Assembly (NCBI RefSeq): GCF_900105195.1
Contig: NZ_FNRX01000002.1
Location: 3,038,001 to 3,102,000 of the forward strand
Length of the DNA: 64,000 nt
Reading direction: 5' to 3'
Source of the DNA: Rhodococcus pyridinivorans
GTDB taxonomy: Bacteria > Actinomycetota > Actinomycetes > Mycobacteriales > Mycobacteriaceae
The notes beneath the pieces are model-generated. The model made no database searches, was not told the DNA's origin, and worked only from the letters and a program-made list of their open reading frames with translations. Positions 46,101 to 56,648 of this stretch are shown piece after piece (the stretch's first letter is position 1; every line of letters starts with the position of its first letter). A program made the position numbers and the translations under genes.

Positions 46101-49100
46101 CCGTCCGATCGTGGCCGGAGGTCCGGTTCCGGTACGAGCGTGTGGCCGGGCATCGCATCGAGGGAGGTAGTCGCGGCGATCACGGACTGCAGGGCGGTGT
46201 GCGGTACGTCGGTCACGCGCAGGGCGTCGGGACGGTCGGTCCGTAGCCGGTCGGCGAACGCGGCGAGTGTTCCGAATCCCGCCCAGGTCCGGCACGGAAC
46301 ATCGGCGAGCGACCTGGGTCCGGTACCGGTGTGCAGCACCACGCTGTAGCGGTACAGGCCGAGTTCGTTGGCCGTCCGCATCCGGCCGAGTTCGATGTCG
46401 ACCCCGGTGACACCGGGCAGACGACGGAGCAGACCGGCGAAGAACTCGGGGGCGAGCAGCAGTTCCCGTTCGGAGAGCGCGGCACGGCGGACGCGTTCGC
46501 GGATCGTGTCCGCGGTCTCGGTGCCGTCGGCACGGGCGAGTTCCACAGCGGCGGCGAAGTGCGGCAGCAGCGCCTGGTTCCGGACATCGCCGAGATGGAT
46601 CGATCCGCCGGGTGCGAGCAGCGGCAGGATCTTCCGGAGCACCTCGAGCAGATACGCCGCATCCGGGAAGTACTGGATCACAGAATTGAGCACGACGGTG
46701 TCGAAGTACCGCTGGGGCAACCCCTCGGTCGCGTGCGCCGGTTGCGTCCTCAACGTCACCCGCTCGGCCCACGGCTGCGATCGCACGGCGGAGTGCAGCG
46801 TCTCGAGCGTCGGGGCCGAGAAGTCCGTGCCCCAGTACTCGGCACAGTCGGGGGCCAGTTCTCGGAGCAGGAGACCGGAGCCCACGCCGATCTCGAGCAG
46901 ACGCCGGGGCCGGAGCCGCCGCACGGCCCGCACTGCGGCGTCGCGCCAGTCCCACATCTGCTCGACCGGGATGGGCTGCCCGGTGTCGGTGGCGTTCCAA
47001 CCCGCGAAGGCGCCGCTGTCGCCGCTGTCCTCGGGCGGCGGCGCGGAGTACACGTCGTCGTACAGTGCCCTCCACCGCTCGACGGTGCCGGTCGCGCGGG
47101 TCGGGTCGGCGAGCAGTGTCTGTTCCCGGTCGAGCACCACATACGCGACCAGTCGTCCGGTCTCGTGGTGGCCCGGAGTCTCCCGCACGACCACGGCGGC
47201 GCGGGCCACCGCCGGATGCGCACCCAGGACCGCTTCGATCTCACCGGGTTCGACCCGGAAGCCGCGGACCTTGACCTGATCGTCGCAGCGGCCCACAAAT
47301 TCCAGGTGCCCACCCGAGCCCTCGGCATCGCTCGTCGAGCGGATCCACCGCACGACGTCGCCGGTGCGGTACATCCGCTCCCTCGGCCCGCCGAACGGAG
47401 ATGCCACGAATCGTGCCGCGGTCGTGGCCGGACGACCGGGATATCCGCGGGAGACCCCGTCCCCGGCGATGTACAACTCGCCGGGGACACCGGGAGGCAC
47501 CGGCAGCAGTCCGGCGTCGAGGACGAGGACCGCCACTCCCGGGATCGGCGTGCCGATCGGGACCGACGCGCGGTCTCCTCGGGCGAACGCGTCCTCGACG
47601 AGGTACATCGTCGCGCACACCGTCGTTTCCGTCGGTCCGTACGCGTTGACGAGCAACGTCGAGGGATGCGATTCGTGAAAGCGGCGTGCGACCTCCGGGG
47701 ACAGCACGTCACCGGCCGTGACCACCTGGTCCACACCGTCCCACACCCGCTCCGGAACGACGGCGGGGTCGGCGAGGGCGTGGAACAGCGGTGTCGGGAC
47801 GAACATCGTCGTCACACCGTGTTCGGAGATCATCCGCGCGACCGTCGACGGATCGAGCAGACCGGGTGGCGCGAGCACCAGTTCGGTACCGCCGATCAGG
47901 GCGGGCCAGATCTCGTACACCGACGCGTCGAAACCCGGTGAGGACACCAGCGACATCCGGTGTCGCGGTCGCGAACCGGTCCATCCGTGCTCGACGAGGT
48001 GTACGAGATTCCGATGCGTGACGGCCACGCCCTTCGGGACACCCGTGGAACCGGACGTGTAGATCGTGTACGCCGTGTTCGACGGGTGCAGCAGCGCGAT
48101 CCTGTCGAAGTCGGTGAGCGGTCGCGCATCGTCGGGCAGGGCGTGGGACGTCGGGCGGCCCGCCTCGTCGACGACCACGACGACGGCGGGGGTCGCATGT
48201 GAGGTGAATCGACTGTCGGTGACCAGCACGCGGGGCGCGGCGTCGGCGAGGACGAAGGCGGTGCGTTCGCTCGGATAGGCGGGGTCCAACGGCAGATAGG
48301 CGCCACCCGCCGCCGACACCGCGAGAAGAGCGACGACCAGTGCCGGGGACCGATCCAGGGCGACGACCACCACGGACTCGGGCCCCACACCCAACTCGAC
48401 AAGCAGACGAGCCAGCCGGTTGGCCCGGGCATCGAGGTCGCGGTAGGTCCATCGGCCGGCGACGCTGGTCAGCGCCGGTGCGTCCGGTGTCGCCGCGACC
48501 CGTTCGGCGAGCACGGCCGGAACCGTCCGGTCATCGGTGGTGGCAGCCGGGCCGTTCCACGCGTCGAGGAGCAGGTCGCGCTCCGATCGATCGAGCAGGT
48601 CGACAACGTCGACCCGTCGGTGCGGCGATCTCACGAGGGAGTCGAGGACACGGAGATACCGGTCCGCGAATCGTTCGACGGTGTCGCGCTCGAACAGATC
48701 GCTCGCGTATTCGATGCTGCCGAGCAGCCCGCCGTCCTCGGCGGACGCGCGCTCCGACACGCTGATGTACAGGTCGAACCGCGCGATGTCGGTCGCGACG
48801 GGCAGCATCTCGACGTGGATGTCCGGATGGTCCAGGCTCGGCAGCGGGTTGTTCTGCAATGCGAATGCGACCTGGAACAGCGGGTGATGGGCGGTCGAGC
48901 GCGCCGGGGCGAGCAGTTCCACCAACCGTTCGAAGGGCGCGTCCTGGTTCTCGTAGGCGGCCAGCGCCTTGGCCCGCACGCGGTCGAGGACATCGGCGAG
49001 CGTCCATCGTCCGGTGATGCCGTCCACGCGCAGCACCCAGGTGTTGACGAAGAATCCGACGAGATCGGCGAGAGCCTCATCGGTCCGCCCGGCCACCGGA

Positions 49101-52100
49101 CCACCGATCGTGATGTCGTCTCCCGCACCGAGCTTGTGCAGGAGCACCACGAGTGCCGACTGGAAGACCATCGACGCGGTGGCCCCGTGCTCGGCAGCCA
49201 GGTCGTCCGCCGCGAGGCGCAGCTCCGCGGGGATCGTGAACTCCACCCGGCCACCGCGGAAGGACTGCACCGCGGGGCGGGGACGGTCGAGCGGAAGAGA
49301 AAGGCATTCCGGGACCTCGGCGAGTTCTTCTCGCCAGTAGGAGAACTGCCCGTGCAGGATGCTTCCCGTCTCGTCCTCGTCCCCCAGCACGTCCCGTTGC
49401 CACAGGGTGTAGTCGGCGTACTGCACCGGCAATGGATCCCACCGTGGTTCGGTCCCCCCCGACCGGGCCGCGTATGCCAGCAGCATGTCGCGCACCAGCG
49501 GCACCATCGACGCGCCGTCGCCGGCGATGTGGTGCAGCACGAGCACCAGCACGTGGTCGTCGGAACCGGTCCGCAGCAGTGTGGCCCGCACCGGAATGTC
49601 GGTGGACAGGTCGAAGGGCCGCCGCGCCTCGGCGCGCACGGTCGCGTGCTCCTCGTCGGCGGTCACTGCCCGCACAGGCAGCGACAATGAGGTCCGCTCG
49701 ACCGGAAGGATGCGCTGGAAGGCGACTCCGTCGGATTCCTCGAAGACCGTGCGCAGGGACTCGTGGCGTGCCACGACATCGCCGAACGCCGCCCTCATCG
49801 CGTCGATGTCCACCCGTCCGGTCAGGCGTGCCGCCATGGGGATGTTGTAGGTCGGCGACGGACCTTCGTAACGGTGGATGAACCACAACCGGGACTGCGC
49901 GTAGGACAACGGGATCCGGTCCGGCCGGCGTCGGGGTGTCAACGGCGTCCGGGCGACACCGCACTCCGCGAGGCGCGGTGCCAGCTCGGCGACCGTCGGT
50001 GCTTCGAAGAGCATCCTGATGGGTGCTTCGACGTGCAGTGCGGACCGGATCCCCGCCACGACGCCGGTCGCCGACAGGGAATCGCCTCCGAGTTCGAAGA
50101 AGTTGTCGTCGACGCCGACCCGATCCGGGGACAGATGCAGAACGTCCGCGAAGACCCCCGTGAGAGTCCGTTCCAGCCCCGTGCGCGGAGGACGATGGAG
50201 CACGCCCCGGCGGTCCGGGGCCGGCAGCGCGGCACGGTCCAGCTTGCCGTTGGCCGTGATCGGCATAGTTGCCAGCGGCACCACCACAGCCGGGACCATG
50301 AAATCCGGGAGTTCCGCCGCGAGCGCATCACGAATCGTCGAGGCATCCGGGACCGAACCGGTGCGCGGCACCACGTACGCCACGACCCGGTCGGATCCGG
50401 TCTCGCGCCGGACCACCGCCGCGGCCTGCTCGACGTCGGGGTGGCGGAGCAGTGCTGCTTCCACTTCGCCGAGTTCGATGCGCCGCCCCCGCACCTTGAC
50501 CTGCAGGTCGGCGCGCCCCGCGTAGATCAGCCGCAGACCCGAGGTGGCCGCTGCGCTGTCGTTCTCTGCGCTGTCGTCGTTCGTCGACCACCGCACGAGA
50601 TCGCCGGTGCGGTACATCCGCGACCCCGCCGGCCCGAACGGGTCGGCGACAAACCGCGTCGCCGTCGTCCCCGGTCGCCGGTGGTATCCCCGCGCCAGGG
50701 CAGGTCCTGCCGGATACAGCTCGCCGATCACCCCGGGCGGCACCGGATTCAGGCGTGTGTCGAGCACGACGGACCGGAATCCGGGTCCGAGAGTGCCTGC
50801 GGTGACCGGTCTGCCGGGCACGAGGTCCTCCGACGCCATCTGCACGGTGATCTCGCTCGGCCCGTACCCGTTGACCATGCGGCGGCCCGGCGCCCATTTC
50901 TCCACGAGCCATGCCGGGCAGTCCTCACCGCCGACGCTCACGAAGGAGAGGTCCTCGGGGACCGCCGGATCGATCGTTGCAAGGACCGCAGGAGTGGTGC
51001 AGAAGTGGGTGATCCGCTCGGCGCGCAATGCATGTGCGAGGTCGTCACCGGCGGACGCATCGGGCGGGCCGATCACCAGGTGCGCCGCCGAGCCGAACGC
51101 CACGAGCAACTCCAGTACCGCCAGGTCGAAGCTCGGGGATGTCCCGTGCCAGACCCGCGCGTCGTGGTCGGCGAGGGTGCGGGTGTGCGCGACGAGGTTC
51201 GACAGTCCCCCGTGGGTGACGACCACGCCTTTCGGCTGTCCCGTCGATCCGGAGGTGTAGATGAGGTAGGCGGGTTGATCCGAACGCGCGGGCGCGCACC
51301 GGTCCGTGTCGGTCACCGGAGACCCGGTGTATCGCGTCGTCTCCGTGACCACCTCCGGATCGTCGACCGCGGTCCACGGCACGGTGCCGGGAAGCAGGGA
51401 CCGTTCGCCGGTAGTGGTGAGTCCGAGCACGGCGCCGCAGTCGCGCAGCATGTACTCGATCCGGACGGGTGGATAGGCGGGGTCCACCGGAACGAAGGCC
51501 GCGCCCGTCTTCGCCACGGCCCAGATCGAGACGATCGAGTCGACGGACCGGGCCATGCCGATCGCGACGAAACGTTCCGGTCCTGCGCCGCGCTCGGCGA
51601 GCATGCGGGCCAGCCGATTCGATCGTTCGTCGAGTTCCCGGTAGTCGATCCGGGTCTCGCCGCACGACACTGCGGTGGCCGCGGGGGTGCGGAGTGCAGC
51701 GTCGGTGAGGATTTCCGGCAGCAGGCGTTCGGTCACCGGCGGCGGACCCGTCACGGGAGCGAGTGCGGTCCGTTCGGCTGCGTCGAGCAGATCGATGTCG
51801 CCGACCCGTATCTCCGGATCCTCTTCGACCGTCAGGAGGATACGTTCCAGTCGGCGGGCGATGCGCTCGACGGTCGGCGCGGTGTAGACGTCCGTGGCGT
51901 ATCGGATGCGGAGCACGTCCGTGGACGTCGACTCGCGCCCGGCACCGTCGCCGGATCGCGGACGCTCCAGATCGATACGCAGGCCGACGTCGCCGAGGAC
52001 GGCGTTCTCCACCTCCCTGTCCGCATCGCCCCGCCCTTCGACGGTGACGCGGAAGAGTGGGGCGCGCGATCCGTTCCGTGTCGGCGCCAGCGCGTCGAGC

Positions 52101-53887
52101 AGTGTCGCGGCAGGTATGTCGGCGTGTGCGAGAGCGTCCCGAGTCCCCCGGGAGATGTCCTCGAGGAGATCTCGGAACGGCTCGTCGAGGCGCACTCGGG
52201 TGCGTAGGGGCAGGACCGTGCGAGCAGGAGCGGTACCGGCCGGGGCAGGGACACCGAGGACGACGTCGTCGGCACCACCCGACCTGGCGACGAGGATCGC
52301 GTTGGCAGCCTGCAGGATCGGGACACGATCGTCGGCACATTCGGCGCTCGCTCGACCCGGTCCGATGCCGAGGGGATGGACGAACTGCGCCCACGCCGAA
52401 GCAGATCCCGCGTTGCCCGCCCGTCCACCGGCAGGTGCCTGCGTGGACGGTGACAGGGCGGGCGGGGTAGGTGCACCGGCCAGAAGATGCCGCCAGTGAT
52501 CGAGCACGGTGTTCCGCCGGTAACGAGGTGCGGCCGCTCCGGCGCTCGGCGGGTGGATCGAACCGACCGGCGTTCGAGGGGCGGCTGCGACGAACTGCTC
52601 GAGGATCTCGGTGAAACAGATGCACTGCGCCTGTATCTCGTTCTCCTCGTATCGGTTCGGATTCGCCCGGAATTCGATCACGGTGCCGACCGGCACACTG
52701 CGGCGGTGGACGGTGATCAGCCGGTCCCCGACGGGCCCGCGCGACAGGACATGTGGTGTTCCCACGATGTCGCCCAGTACGGGTTGCTGATCGAACAGCA
52801 TGACGTTGACCAAGGGGACCGAGAAGCGGGACACCGGTTCGGATGTCGCCCGGCGGATGTCGTCGAGTCCGCACGCCTGGTGTCGGAGGGCTCCGACGAG
52901 CTCGACCTGCATCCGCCGGACGAGATCCTCGACGGGTTCGCTCGGATCCACCCGGATCCGCAGGGGAACCACGTTGACGAGCATTCCGGCGGAGCGTCGC
53001 AGCTCGGCCGTCGTCCGCGCCGACACCGGGATGTTCACGAGCACGTCGTACCGTCCCGACCGCCGCGAGAAGAAACAGGCGGCGGCCGCGAGTACCACTG
53101 CGGCCGAGGAGGCGTCCCGCGTCGGCGGGGACCCCGACAGGTAGACGTCCGCAGTGTCCGACAGATCCGCCTCCGCCGTGATGGTCCGGACCGCCGGGGG
53201 CACCTCGGTGGTGTCGACATGGGGCAGGTCGCGGATCCGCTCGCTCCAGTACTCACGGTCCGCGACGAATCGGTTCGACGCGCGATACTGCCGGTCCTTC
53301 TCGTACAACGTCCGCAGATCCGCCGGCGGCTTCTCCGGCGGGGCCCCGTCCTGGCCGGAACTCCGGGAGGCGAGTGCCCTGGAATAGAGTTCGGCTCCCC
53401 TGCGAACGATGATCATCGCTCCGAACCCGTCGAGCGCGATGTGATGGGCTTTGACGTACACGAGGTAACTGGCATCACCTGTGCGCAGAACCACTATGCG
53501 GCACAACCGGTCTGCCATCAGGTCGACGGGTGCTTCCACATCCCGCCGGAGCCACTCCTCGGCCACCCCCCGCGGATCGGATTCGTCACGGAGGTCGACG
53601 ACCTCGGTGGGTACATCGAGGTCCCGGTCGACGACCTGGTACGGACGGCCGTCCACGTCGACGAGGCGCAGGAGGACGGTCTCGAACTCCCGACCGGCGG
53701 TCGTCGACGCCCACTTCAGCAACTCGAGATCGAGTTCTCCACGGAACTCCACGTATTGGGCAATGACGAAAGGGACTTCGGGTACGAGTTGCTGGGCGAG
53801 CCAGATACCGTACTGGGCCGGAGTCAGCGGAAACGCACCCGCGCGCGCGTCGGAGTTCTGCGCGGTGCCTACGACGGGAGTGGCCAC
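40157..53887 (-). CDS. Trimodular non-ribosomal peptide synthetase with N-methylation, epimerisation and thioesterase domains
   Basis: 4576 aa from GTG 53887 (GGGGG upstream; the protein then opens [13 protein letters not shown]). Domains in order, approximate residues: C1 12-445 ([23 protein letters not shown]); an extra condensation C-lobe 455-665 without the HHxxxDG half; A1 680-1190; T1 about 1268 (LGGDSLSAT); C2 1315-1750 ([12 protein letters not shown]-like); A2 from 1770 with an embedded N-methyltransferase at about 2275-2640 ([15 protein letters not shown]); T2 about 2754 (LGGDSIMSI); E 2800-3220 ([22 protein letters not shown]); C3 3250-3690 ([26 protein letters not shown]-like); A3 3700-4200; T3 about 4272 (LGGNSLAAT); TE to the end (LGWSQGG, CDHLEMM). 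All A domains keep GSTG and the final Lys motif. Aligned by eye to PheA, the ten-residue codes read DLLCSGGVQK, DAYFVAAVCK (PheA-like, aromatic) and DALYSGGVMK. The product should be a tripeptide with an N-methyl-D second residue; C1 resembles EntF-type starter domains, so an acyl cap is possible. Confidence 0.93.
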   Translation of the reverse strand: MATPVVGTAQNSDARAGAFPLTPAQYGIWLAQQLVPEVPFVIAQYVEFRGELDLELLKWASTTAGREFETVLLRLVDVDGRPYQVVDRDLDVPTEVVDLRDESDPRGVAEEWLRRDVEAPVDLMADRLCRIVVLRTGDASYLVYVKAHHIALDGFGAMIIVRRGAELYSRALASRSSGQDGAPPEKPPADLRTLYEKDRQYRASNRFVADREYWSERIRDLPHVDTTEVPPAVRTITAEADLSDTADVYLSGSPPTRDASSAAVVLAAAACFFSRRSGRYDVLVNIPVSARTTAELRRSAGMLVNVVPLRIRVDPSEPVEDLVRRMQVELVGALRHQACGLDDIRRATSEPVSRFSVPLVNVMLFDQQPVLGDIVGTPHVLSRGPVGDRLITVHRRSVPVGTVIEFRANPNRYEENEIQAQCICFTEILEQFVAAAPRTPVGSIHPPSAGAAAPRYRRNTVLDHWRHLLAGAPTPPALSPSTQAPAGGRAGNAGSASAWAQFVHPLGIGPGRASAECADDRVPILQAANAILVARSGGADDVVLGVPAPAGTAPARTVLPLRTRVRLDEPFRDLLEDISRGTRDALAHADIPAATLLDALAPTRNGSRAPLFRVTVEGRGDADREVENAVLGDVGLRIDLERPRSGDGAGRESTSTDVLRIRYATDVYTAPTVERIARRLERILLTVEEDPEIRVGDIDLLDAAERTALAPVTGPPPVTERLLPEILTDAALRTPAATAVSCGETRIDYRELDERSNRLARMLAERGAGPERFVAIGMARSVDSIVSIWAVAKTGAAFVPVDPAYPPVRIEYMLRDCGAVLGLTTTGERSLLPGTVPWTAVDDPEVVTETTRYTGSPVTDTDRCAPARSDQPAYLIYTSGSTGQPKGVVVTHGGLSNLVAHTRTLADHDARVWHGTSPSFDLAVLELLVAFGSAAHLVIGPPDASAGDDLAHALRAERITHFCTTPAVLATIDPAVPEDLSFVSVGGEDCPAWLVEKWAPGRRMVNGYGPSEITVQMASEDLVPGRPVTAGTLGPGFRSVVLDTRLNPVPPGVIGELYPAGPALARGYHRRPGTTATRFVADPFGPAGSRMYRTGDLVRWSTNDDSAENDSAAATSGLRLIYAGRADLQVKVRGRRIELGEVEAALLRHPDVEQAAAVVRRETGSDRVVAYVVPRTGSVPDASTIRDALAAELPDFMVPAVVVPLATMPITANGKLDRAALPAPDRRGVLHRPPRTGLERTLTGVFADVLHLSPDRVGVDDNFFELGGDSLSATGVVAGIRSALHVEAPIRMLFEAPTVAELAPRLAECGVARTPLTPRRRPDRIPLSYAQSRLWFIHRYEGPSPTYNIPMAARLTGRVDIDAMRAAFGDVVARHESLRTVFEESDGVAFQRILPVERTSLSLPVRAVTADEEHATVRAEARRPFDLSTDIPVRATLLRTGSDDHVLVLVLHHIAGDGASMVPLVRDMLLAYAARSGGTEPRWDPLPVQYADYTLWQRDVLGDEDETGSILHGQFSYWREELAEVPECLSLPLDRPRPAVQSFRGGRVEFTIPAELRLAADDLAAEHGATASMVFQSALVVLLHKLGAGDDITIGGPVAGRTDEALADLVGFFVNTWVLRVDGITGRWTLADVLDRVRAKALAAYENQDAPFERLVELLAPARSTAHHPLFQVAFALQNNPLPSLDHPDIHVEMLPVATDIARFDLYISVSERASAEDGGLLGSIEYASDLFERDTVERFADRYLRVLDSLVRSPHRRVDVVDLLDRSERDLLLDAWNGPAATTDDRTVPAVLAERVAATPDAPALTSVAGRWTYRDLDARANRLARLLVELGVGPESVVVVALDRSPALVVALLAVSAAGGAYLPLDPAYPSERTAFVLADAAPRVLVTDSRFTSHATPAVVVVVDEAGRPTSHALPDDARPLTDFDRIALLHPSNTAYTIYTSGSTGVPKGVAVTHRNLVHLVEHGWTGSRPRHRMSLVSSPGFDASVYEIWPALIGGTELVLAPPGLLDPSTVARMISEHGVTTMFVPTPLFHALADPAVVPERVWDGVDQVVTAGDVLSPEVARRFHESHPSTLLVNAYGPTETTVCATMYLVEDAFARGDRASVPIGTPIPGVAVLVLDAGLLPVPPGVPGELYIAGDGVSRGYPGRPATTAARFVASPFGGPRERMYRTGDVVRWIRSTSDAEGSGGHLEFVGRCDDQVKVRGFRVEPGEIEAVLGAHPAVARAAVVVRETPGHHETGRLVAYVVLDREQTLLADPTRATGTVERWRALYDDVYSAPPPEDSGDSGAFAGWNATDTGQPIPVEQMWDWRDAAVRAVRRLRPRRLLEIGVGSGLLLRELAPDCAEYWGTDFSAPTLETLHSAVRSQPWAERVTLRTQPAHATEGLPQRYFDTVVLNSVIQYFPDAAYLLEVLRKILPLLAPGGSIHLGDVRNQALLPHFAAAVELARADGTETADTIRERVRRAALSERELLLAPEFFAGLLRRLPGVTGVDIELGRMRTANELGLYRYSVVLHTGTGPRSLADVPCRTWAGFGTLAAFADRLRTDRPDALRVTDVPHTALQSVIAATTSLDAMPGHTLVPEPDLRPRSDGIGPADLDLLGAELGYRVAVTWSQEPGSMEVIVFRDDLDDKADAALTDVYRPADDIDSLARYVNDPAAEERLDDVRRFVRERLPDYMVPAAFVHMADLPVTVHGKLDRRALPAPEVATRSDSYIAPTTDTERALARVFADVLGVDRVGTQDSFFALGGDSIMSIQLVARAKAEGLVLSPRDVFEHKTVVALAAAVTLAGRAEMTLEELPGGGVGDVPLTPILRWLVGHGRTYPGFCQSVSVPLPDRLREADLLAALQAVVDRHDMLRARLHAEPGTPDALHLETRPIGSVSASSILRHVRVDDLTGPEFTAIAAAEHAAATGRLDPGRGVMLQAVRFEAGPASRLLLVAHHAVIDGVSWRILLGDLAAAAARLEHGLDPDPAPTGTSMRRWAHGLVEVTRRGTRAAELPFWISTLSGPDALLGARELDPAVDVGATVDTVTVEVPAPATTALLSVLPVAFHGSIVDGLLAALAGAVVAQRAERGIDLARVLVALEGHGREEQVVPGADLSRTVGWFTAAYPVRLDLTGIDVEPVERGGTAAGTVIKTVKEHLRAVPDHGIGYGMLRYLDDEGRAALEPLPAPRLAFNFHGRSTLPDAVTDIDFGGGLDPAQPVPAVISVNAMVVDTADGPVLRADLAYATGVIARPEVSDLAERWRRMLSGLARHVAEPGAGGHTPSDLPLVPLSQERLDELERRYPGLEDVWPLTPLQTGFLFHALRNDSIDAYTVQLTLHLGGVVDPRRLRRAVAALAARHPNLRVNFVFDGESPPVQVVQASVELPLCERDLSDLDPEDRVVALVRLETEDRTQRFDTAHGPLVRLSLIRMGPDDHRLVFTNHHILLDGWSAPLLLKELLVLYGTEADTGVLPPVRPYRDYVRWLVQQDPAPARDAWSRYLAGPDRPTLVAPDAEQSSVQALSEETTRALDPADIRRLEAFVRDRGLTVGTVVQVAWGIVLAKLTSQRDVVFGSTVSGRPAEVDGVEEMIGLFVNTVPVRVRLDPYETFAVLVERIRAEQTALLDRHHLGLTEIQQVAGPAAGFDTLTVFESYPVDRAALSDAVDIAGMQVREVTGHDSGHYPLTLIAHVDDALRLRLSYRPDLFDGAAADAIVSQVAQVLEAVVDRPEVPLGRLRRFGDEVPVVSAPGTAPSRMWTEILDDWMSRSPESVAVVDAGRQWTYAELDERVERLAHLLVSRGAVPETTIVVAMRRSFLRVVAMLAVVRAGAVYVPADPDQPRDRVTAMIRTVTPLCVLVDGPEPAVPDGVSVVPVRDLDLDGAPATPVPDINRRVPVRADNTAYVIFTSGSTGTPKAVTVTHRGIAELVDRLSTVADRESRVAQAMLPVFDASLLETIVAFSAGARLVVVPPGIAAGDDLERVLADEEITHLYTTPAVLATLDRDALPALTFVSVGGEACPPSLVETWARSRHMVNGYGPSEATVMSNLLDPLVPGENPTVGPPMPGFDEYLLDSYLQPVAGGAVGELYLAGPGLARGYAGQPGLTATRFVADPLGAPGRRMYRTGDLMRWTRTAAGAEPVYVGRSDFQIQLRGLRIELEEVEAALLRHPAVAQAVVVVRDDGSGDRLVGYVVPTGTVPIEAPEILHFAATGLPRYMVPSVIVVLPGLPVTPSGKVDRSALPAAAPVGAAYRAPRTPTEGAVARAFASVLERDRIGIDDNFFDLGGNSLAATAVASKLRSELGREVPLSLVFLDPTPAGLADRLDEPTATTAPTTGMFDVLIPLRGHGHRPPVFCVHPAIGLSWVYAGLLRHLPDRPVYGLQLPYLSGGPLDATPAELAHRYVEEMRAVQPQGPYTVLGWSQGGLIAHHMGVELRAAGETVDLVVLDYYPLERERRAHTHAELLAGLGIELPHATPDEMTSEQLLDAVNRSLGHETGLSTADLERILTAYAHVHRAAPTLDLRCFDGDLLFVAAARSLGTDDGASPALWRPWVSGTITEHTIDCDHLEMMTPAALAVLGPILADYLVAGS

Positions 53888-54117
53888 AGCGCCCCCTTCA
53901 CGAGGATGTGTGCAGCGGCAGCGGCGAACGGGAGCGCCTCGTCGAGCCGGATGCCCTCGAGCATCGTGCACAGCTCGCGAGCGGGAACGACCGAGTCTGC
54001 ACGCCGCTTCGAGAATGTATGCGTCAGCGTAGGACGGGGACGGGGTTGCTGCAATGCCGTGCAGTAGAACGAGATCGAGATGCGACCAGGACATCTCGCA
54101 GAGGACGACGCTCGCAC
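53869..54117 (-). CDS. Possible small ORF overlapping the NRPS start
   Basis: An 82-codon frame from GTG 54117 whose last 19 nt overlap the NRPS start in another frame. Its 3' half has strongly GC-biased third positions ([19 protein letters not shown]) as coding sequence does; the 5' half is less convincing. No family, no ribosome site seen. It could be a coupled upstream ORF feeding ribosomes to the NRPS, or chance. Confidence 0.25.
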   Translation of the reverse strand: MRASSSARCPGRISISFYCTALQQPRPRPTLTHTFSKRRADSVVPARELCTMLEGIRLDEALPFAAAAAHILVKGALWPLPS

Positions 54118-54464
54118 ATCTCGACATTCGGCATTTTCACACCATAAACCTTAGGTTTGTTTGATGGGATGGATAGAAACCTTCCGTCCGCGCTATGCTC
54201 GTTTTACAAACTTAGAATGCAAAACTCTCGGTAAACTCCGGACGAAGGGGAATTCACGCCCGGCCCGACGGTCGCACGAGTACTGAATCCACGAGAGCGG
54301 ACGATGCACGAGGCCGGACCGGTGCAGTCGATTATGTTGCACTGCAACAATTTCCACTTCTTTCATGCCTGTTGCTCGAAACAGCCTTCCGGCAATCCTT
54401 CCCGGGAACCCTCCCCAGTTCCCACGAACACGCGACATCCATCCCCTGGAGGGAGGAAGCGCAG
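54118..54464. promoter_or_regulatory. AT-richer divergent promoter region between NRPS and DUF6875 gene
   Basis: No convincing gene. The interval is visibly less GC-rich than its surroundings (for example TTTTACAAACTTAGAATGC near 54202). It contains a short perfect inverted repeat, AAACCT-T-AGGTTT (54146-54158). It is only a partial match to the iron-box consensus, so iron control of the NRPS is not supported. The region should hold the promoters for both directions. Confidence 0.45.
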
Positions 54465-55169
54465 ATGCCGATCCAGAGACGAATCGGACCTCGTTCGGGC
54501 ACGGTCTGGGTGGACCTGTTCGGTGAAACCTCCGAGTACGCAGACGAAGCGAGCGCCCACCTGTTGAGAAGGTGGGCGAGCGGGTATCTCACCGAACCCA
54601 ACCCCGACCTCGGCCGCAGCGGGCCCGTGTGCCCGTTCGTTCGCCCGTCGATCGGCAAGCAGCTCTTCGGAGCTGCATTCGTCCACGGATCCGGAATCGA
54701 CGCCGGGGCACTCGGCACGATCGTGGAGGACCAGTTCGACCTGTACACGACGCTCTCACGCGAGGACGATCGCGACCGGAGCCTGAAGACGCTCGTGACC
54801 GTACTGCCCGACCTCACCGGCTTCGAGGTGATCGACGTCGTCCACACGGAATTCAAGTCGCGGTTCGTCGAACACGGTTTCATGCTCGGCCAGTTCTACC
54901 CGGGCTGCACCCAGCCGGGTCTGTGGAATCACGACTTCCATCCACTCGACGCCCCGTTGCCGATGCTGGTCGCCCGCCACATGATGACGACCGATTTCCC
55001 GTTTCTCGTTGGTCGCCAGGAATGGCTGTGCGCCTACTTCAAGAAGTTCGCCCCGGCACTGCCGTCGACACTCCGCCTCACCATCGCGAAACGGATGAAG
55101 TACGACGGCGATGCGGTGGACGCGATCACCGCCCATCATGAGCTGACGGGGAACGAGCCGGGCCGATAG
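54465..55169 (+). CDS. DUF6875 domain protein, NRPS-associated
   Basis: 234 aa. ATG 54465 is chosen for the GGAGG-GAGGA ribosome site just upstream. The conserved N-terminal block is YLTEPNPDLGRSGPVCPFVR (about 43-62), and FYPGCTQPGLWNHDFHP with MLVARHMMTTDFPFL follows in the middle (about 145-185). Such proteins recur beside biosynthetic clusters; the Cys/His/Asp content could form an active site, but no reaction is established. It is divergent from the NRPS and shares its intergenic region, so a role in making or exporting the peptide is likely but inferred. Confidence 0.75.
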   Translation: MPIQRRIGPRSGTVWVDLFGETSEYADEASAHLLRRWASGYLTEPNPDLGRSGPVCPFVRPSIGKQLFGAAFVHGSGIDAGALGTIVEDQFDLYTTLSREDDRDRSLKTLVTVLPDLTGFEVIDVVHTEFKSRFVEHGFMLGQFYPGCTQPGLWNHDFHPLDAPLPMLVARHMMTTDFPFLVGRQEWLCAYFKKFAPALPSTLRLTIAKRMKYDGDAVDAITAHHELTGNEPGR

Positions 55170-55214
55170 GCTGTACGCGTCCCTGTCCCACATTCCGGTC
55201 GTCAAGCTTCAGGT

Positions 55215-55234
55215 CTTGATTATCGACAATCAAG
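55215..55234. promoter_or_regulatory. Operator-like palindrome of the SatD-like gene
   Basis: CTTGATTATCGACAATCAAG is a 20-bp inverted repeat with one mismatched pair, ending 16 nt before ATG 55251. A wider pair GTCAAG (55201-55206) and CTTGAC (55243-55248) flanks it. Autoregulation by the HTH of the downstream product is the simplest reading. Confidence 0.55.
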
Positions 55235-55250
55235 CCCTCACACTTGACGC

Positions 55251-55832
55251 ATGTTCGTCTTGACGGTCGACCAGCGGAGCAGCCGCCGAGACATCGACCG
55301 CGTGGCGGACCTCCTCACCGAACTGCAGGATGTTCCGCTGGTACGGCCCTTCGATCGCACCGCGGGCGACGAGGTCCAGGCCGTCGCGGACGATCCCGCC
55401 CTCGTCGTCGATCTCGTCCTCGACCTCCTCCGGAGGGAACGCTGGAGTATCGGGGTGGGAATCGGCCCGGTGGAGACCCCGCTTCCCGAACAGACACGCG
55501 CCGGCCGCGGACCCGCCTTCGAACACGCCCGCACCGCCGTCGAACGCGCCAAGAACGCCCCTGGGCAGGTCGCGGCCGAAGGCGACGACGCCGAGGCCAC
55601 CGCCGACGTCGACGCCGCGCTCACCCTGCTCGCCACCGTCGTCCTGCGCCGCACAGACCAGGGGCACGAGGCGGTCGACCTCGCTCGTCAGGGCCTGTCG
55701 CAGGCGCGGATCGCCGAGCGTCTCGGCATCAGCAAACAAGCGGTGTCCCAGCGCCTCGCCACCGCCGGGTGGCAGGCCGAACTGGCCGGACGCGAACTCG
55801 TGCGGCGACTCCTGGAAAGGGCCGACCGTTGA
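55251..55832 (+). CDS. SatD-like helix-turn-helix regulator
   Basis: 193 aa. The N-terminal half (FVLTVDQRSSRRDIDRVADL, DEVQAVADDPALVVDLVLDL, WSIGVGIGPVETPLP) resembles SatD proteins, whose fold is related to cyclase or nucleotide-binding domains. The C-terminus is a clear HTH, LSQARIAERLGISKQAVSQRL (about 151-171). The stop overlaps the TTG start of the next gene, a membrane protein, so the pair is translationally coupled, as SatD-type regulators usually are with a small membrane partner. A palindrome precedes it. Confidence 0.72.
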   Translation: MFVLTVDQRSSRRDIDRVADLLTELQDVPLVRPFDRTAGDEVQAVADDPALVVDLVLDLLRRERWSIGVGIGPVETPLPEQTRAGRGPAFEHARTAVERAKNAPGQVAAEGDDAEATADVDAALTLLATVVLRRTDQGHEAVDLARQGLSQARIAERLGISKQAVSQRLATAGWQAELAGRELVRRLLERADR

Positions 55833-56344
55833 CCGTCCTCTCACTGGTGTGCCTGGCCGTGGCTGCTCTCGGACCCGCACTCGCGCTGCGCCCGAGCATG
55901 CCGGTGTGGCCGGCCGCCTCGTTGAGCATTGCGGGTCTCGCCGGTTCAGCCCTCGCCGCCACCGCGACCACACCGGTTCAGGGAGTCGCGCTCGCGGCCA
56001 CGCTGATTCTCACCGCCACGGCGACGATCACCGGGGGCGGACCCGCGGTCCTCGTGGCGTTCCGGATCGCGCGCCGGCAACCCGATGCCGGTCCCGAGCC
56101 CACCCCTCCCCCGGGCCCGCTCCGCGGCGGACGCGTCATCGGCGTGCTCGAACGCGGAGCGGTCACCGCCTCGATCCTCGCCGGATGGCCTGAAGGGATC
56201 GCCGTCATCATGGCGGTGAAGGGTCTCGCCCGTTATCCCGAACTACGCGAACCGAACGCCTCCGAACAGTTCATCATCGGCACGTCCACCTCGGTGCTGT
56301 GGGCGGTCGCGGTGTGCGGAGTCGGGCAGGCGCTGATCACCTGA
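55829..56344 (+). CDS. Small membrane protein coupled to the SatD-like gene
   Basis: 171 aa from TTG 55829, which overlaps the upstream TGA (TTGA). Four to five hydrophobic segments: LTVLSLVCLAVAALGPALAL, SIAGLAGSALAATATTPV and LAATLILTATATITGGG, and a C-terminal one (TSVLWAVAVCGVGQAL). The conserved part is RVIGVLERGAVTASILAGWP with PNASEQFIIGTSTS. Function unknown; the pairing with a SatD-like regulator is the only clue. Confidence 0.7.
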   Translation: MTVLSLVCLAVAALGPALALRPSMPVWPAASLSIAGLAGSALAATATTPVQGVALAATLILTATATITGGGPAVLVAFRIARRQPDAGPEPTPPPGPLRGGRVIGVLERGAVTASILAGWPEGIAVIMAVKGLARYPELREPNASEQFIIGTSTSVLWAVAVCGVGQALIT

Positions 56345-56361
56345 CGCCGGGATCTCCACCG

Positions 56362-56571
56362 TCAGGTCTTCTTCAGCGCACTCCCCTTGTGCATCGCGAC
56401 GTGATCGGTCTTGTCGCTCCGGATCTCGTACTGCGGCTCGTCCTCGCTGCACCGCCGCGTGCGCCCCTTGAACTCCACGTCCTCCGTGTGCTTCGCAATG
56501 ATCACACCCTCGACGTATCCGGCTTCGGAGTTCCATCGGACATGGTCACCGACGGAGAAGTGGGTCGCCAT
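56362..56571 (-). CDS. DUF2945 (HVA1/Tudor-like) small protein
   Basis: 69 aa, a single small beta domain: FSVGDHVRWNSEAGYVEGVI, then DVEFKGRTRRCSEDEPQYEI and DKTDHVAMHKGSALKKT. It matches the DUF2945 hypervirulence-associated Tudor-like family, of unknown function. ATG 56571 has AGGACG upstream. Convergent with the membrane protein at 56344 (17-nt gap). Confidence 0.87.
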   Translation of the reverse strand: MATHFSVGDHVRWNSEAGYVEGVIIAKHTEDVEFKGRTRRCSEDEPQYEIRSDKTDHVAMHKGSALKKT

Positions 56572-56648
56572 GTCGTCGTCCTCCCGATCGGCTCGCTTCC
56601 TGTGGCAGTCGGATAACCGTCTCCCATCGGTCCTACACCCCAGGACGA

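Noticed and set aside
44924..52207. Several long plus-strand frames inside the NRPS region
   Set aside because: All are antisense to continuous NRPS domains with intact motifs; no independent domain or ribosome site.
54146..54165. Possible iron box upstream of the NRPS
   Set aside because: Only about half of the 19-bp consensus matches; far weaker than the site before hmuO, so siderophore-type iron control is not claimed.
54304..54464. Short plus-strand ORF with FHFFHACC before the DUF6875 gene, resembling an attenuator leader
   Set aside because: It has no ribosome site, no run of a single amino acid, and continues into and overlaps the DUF6875 gene without a stop before it; not comparable with the Cys leader at 31740.
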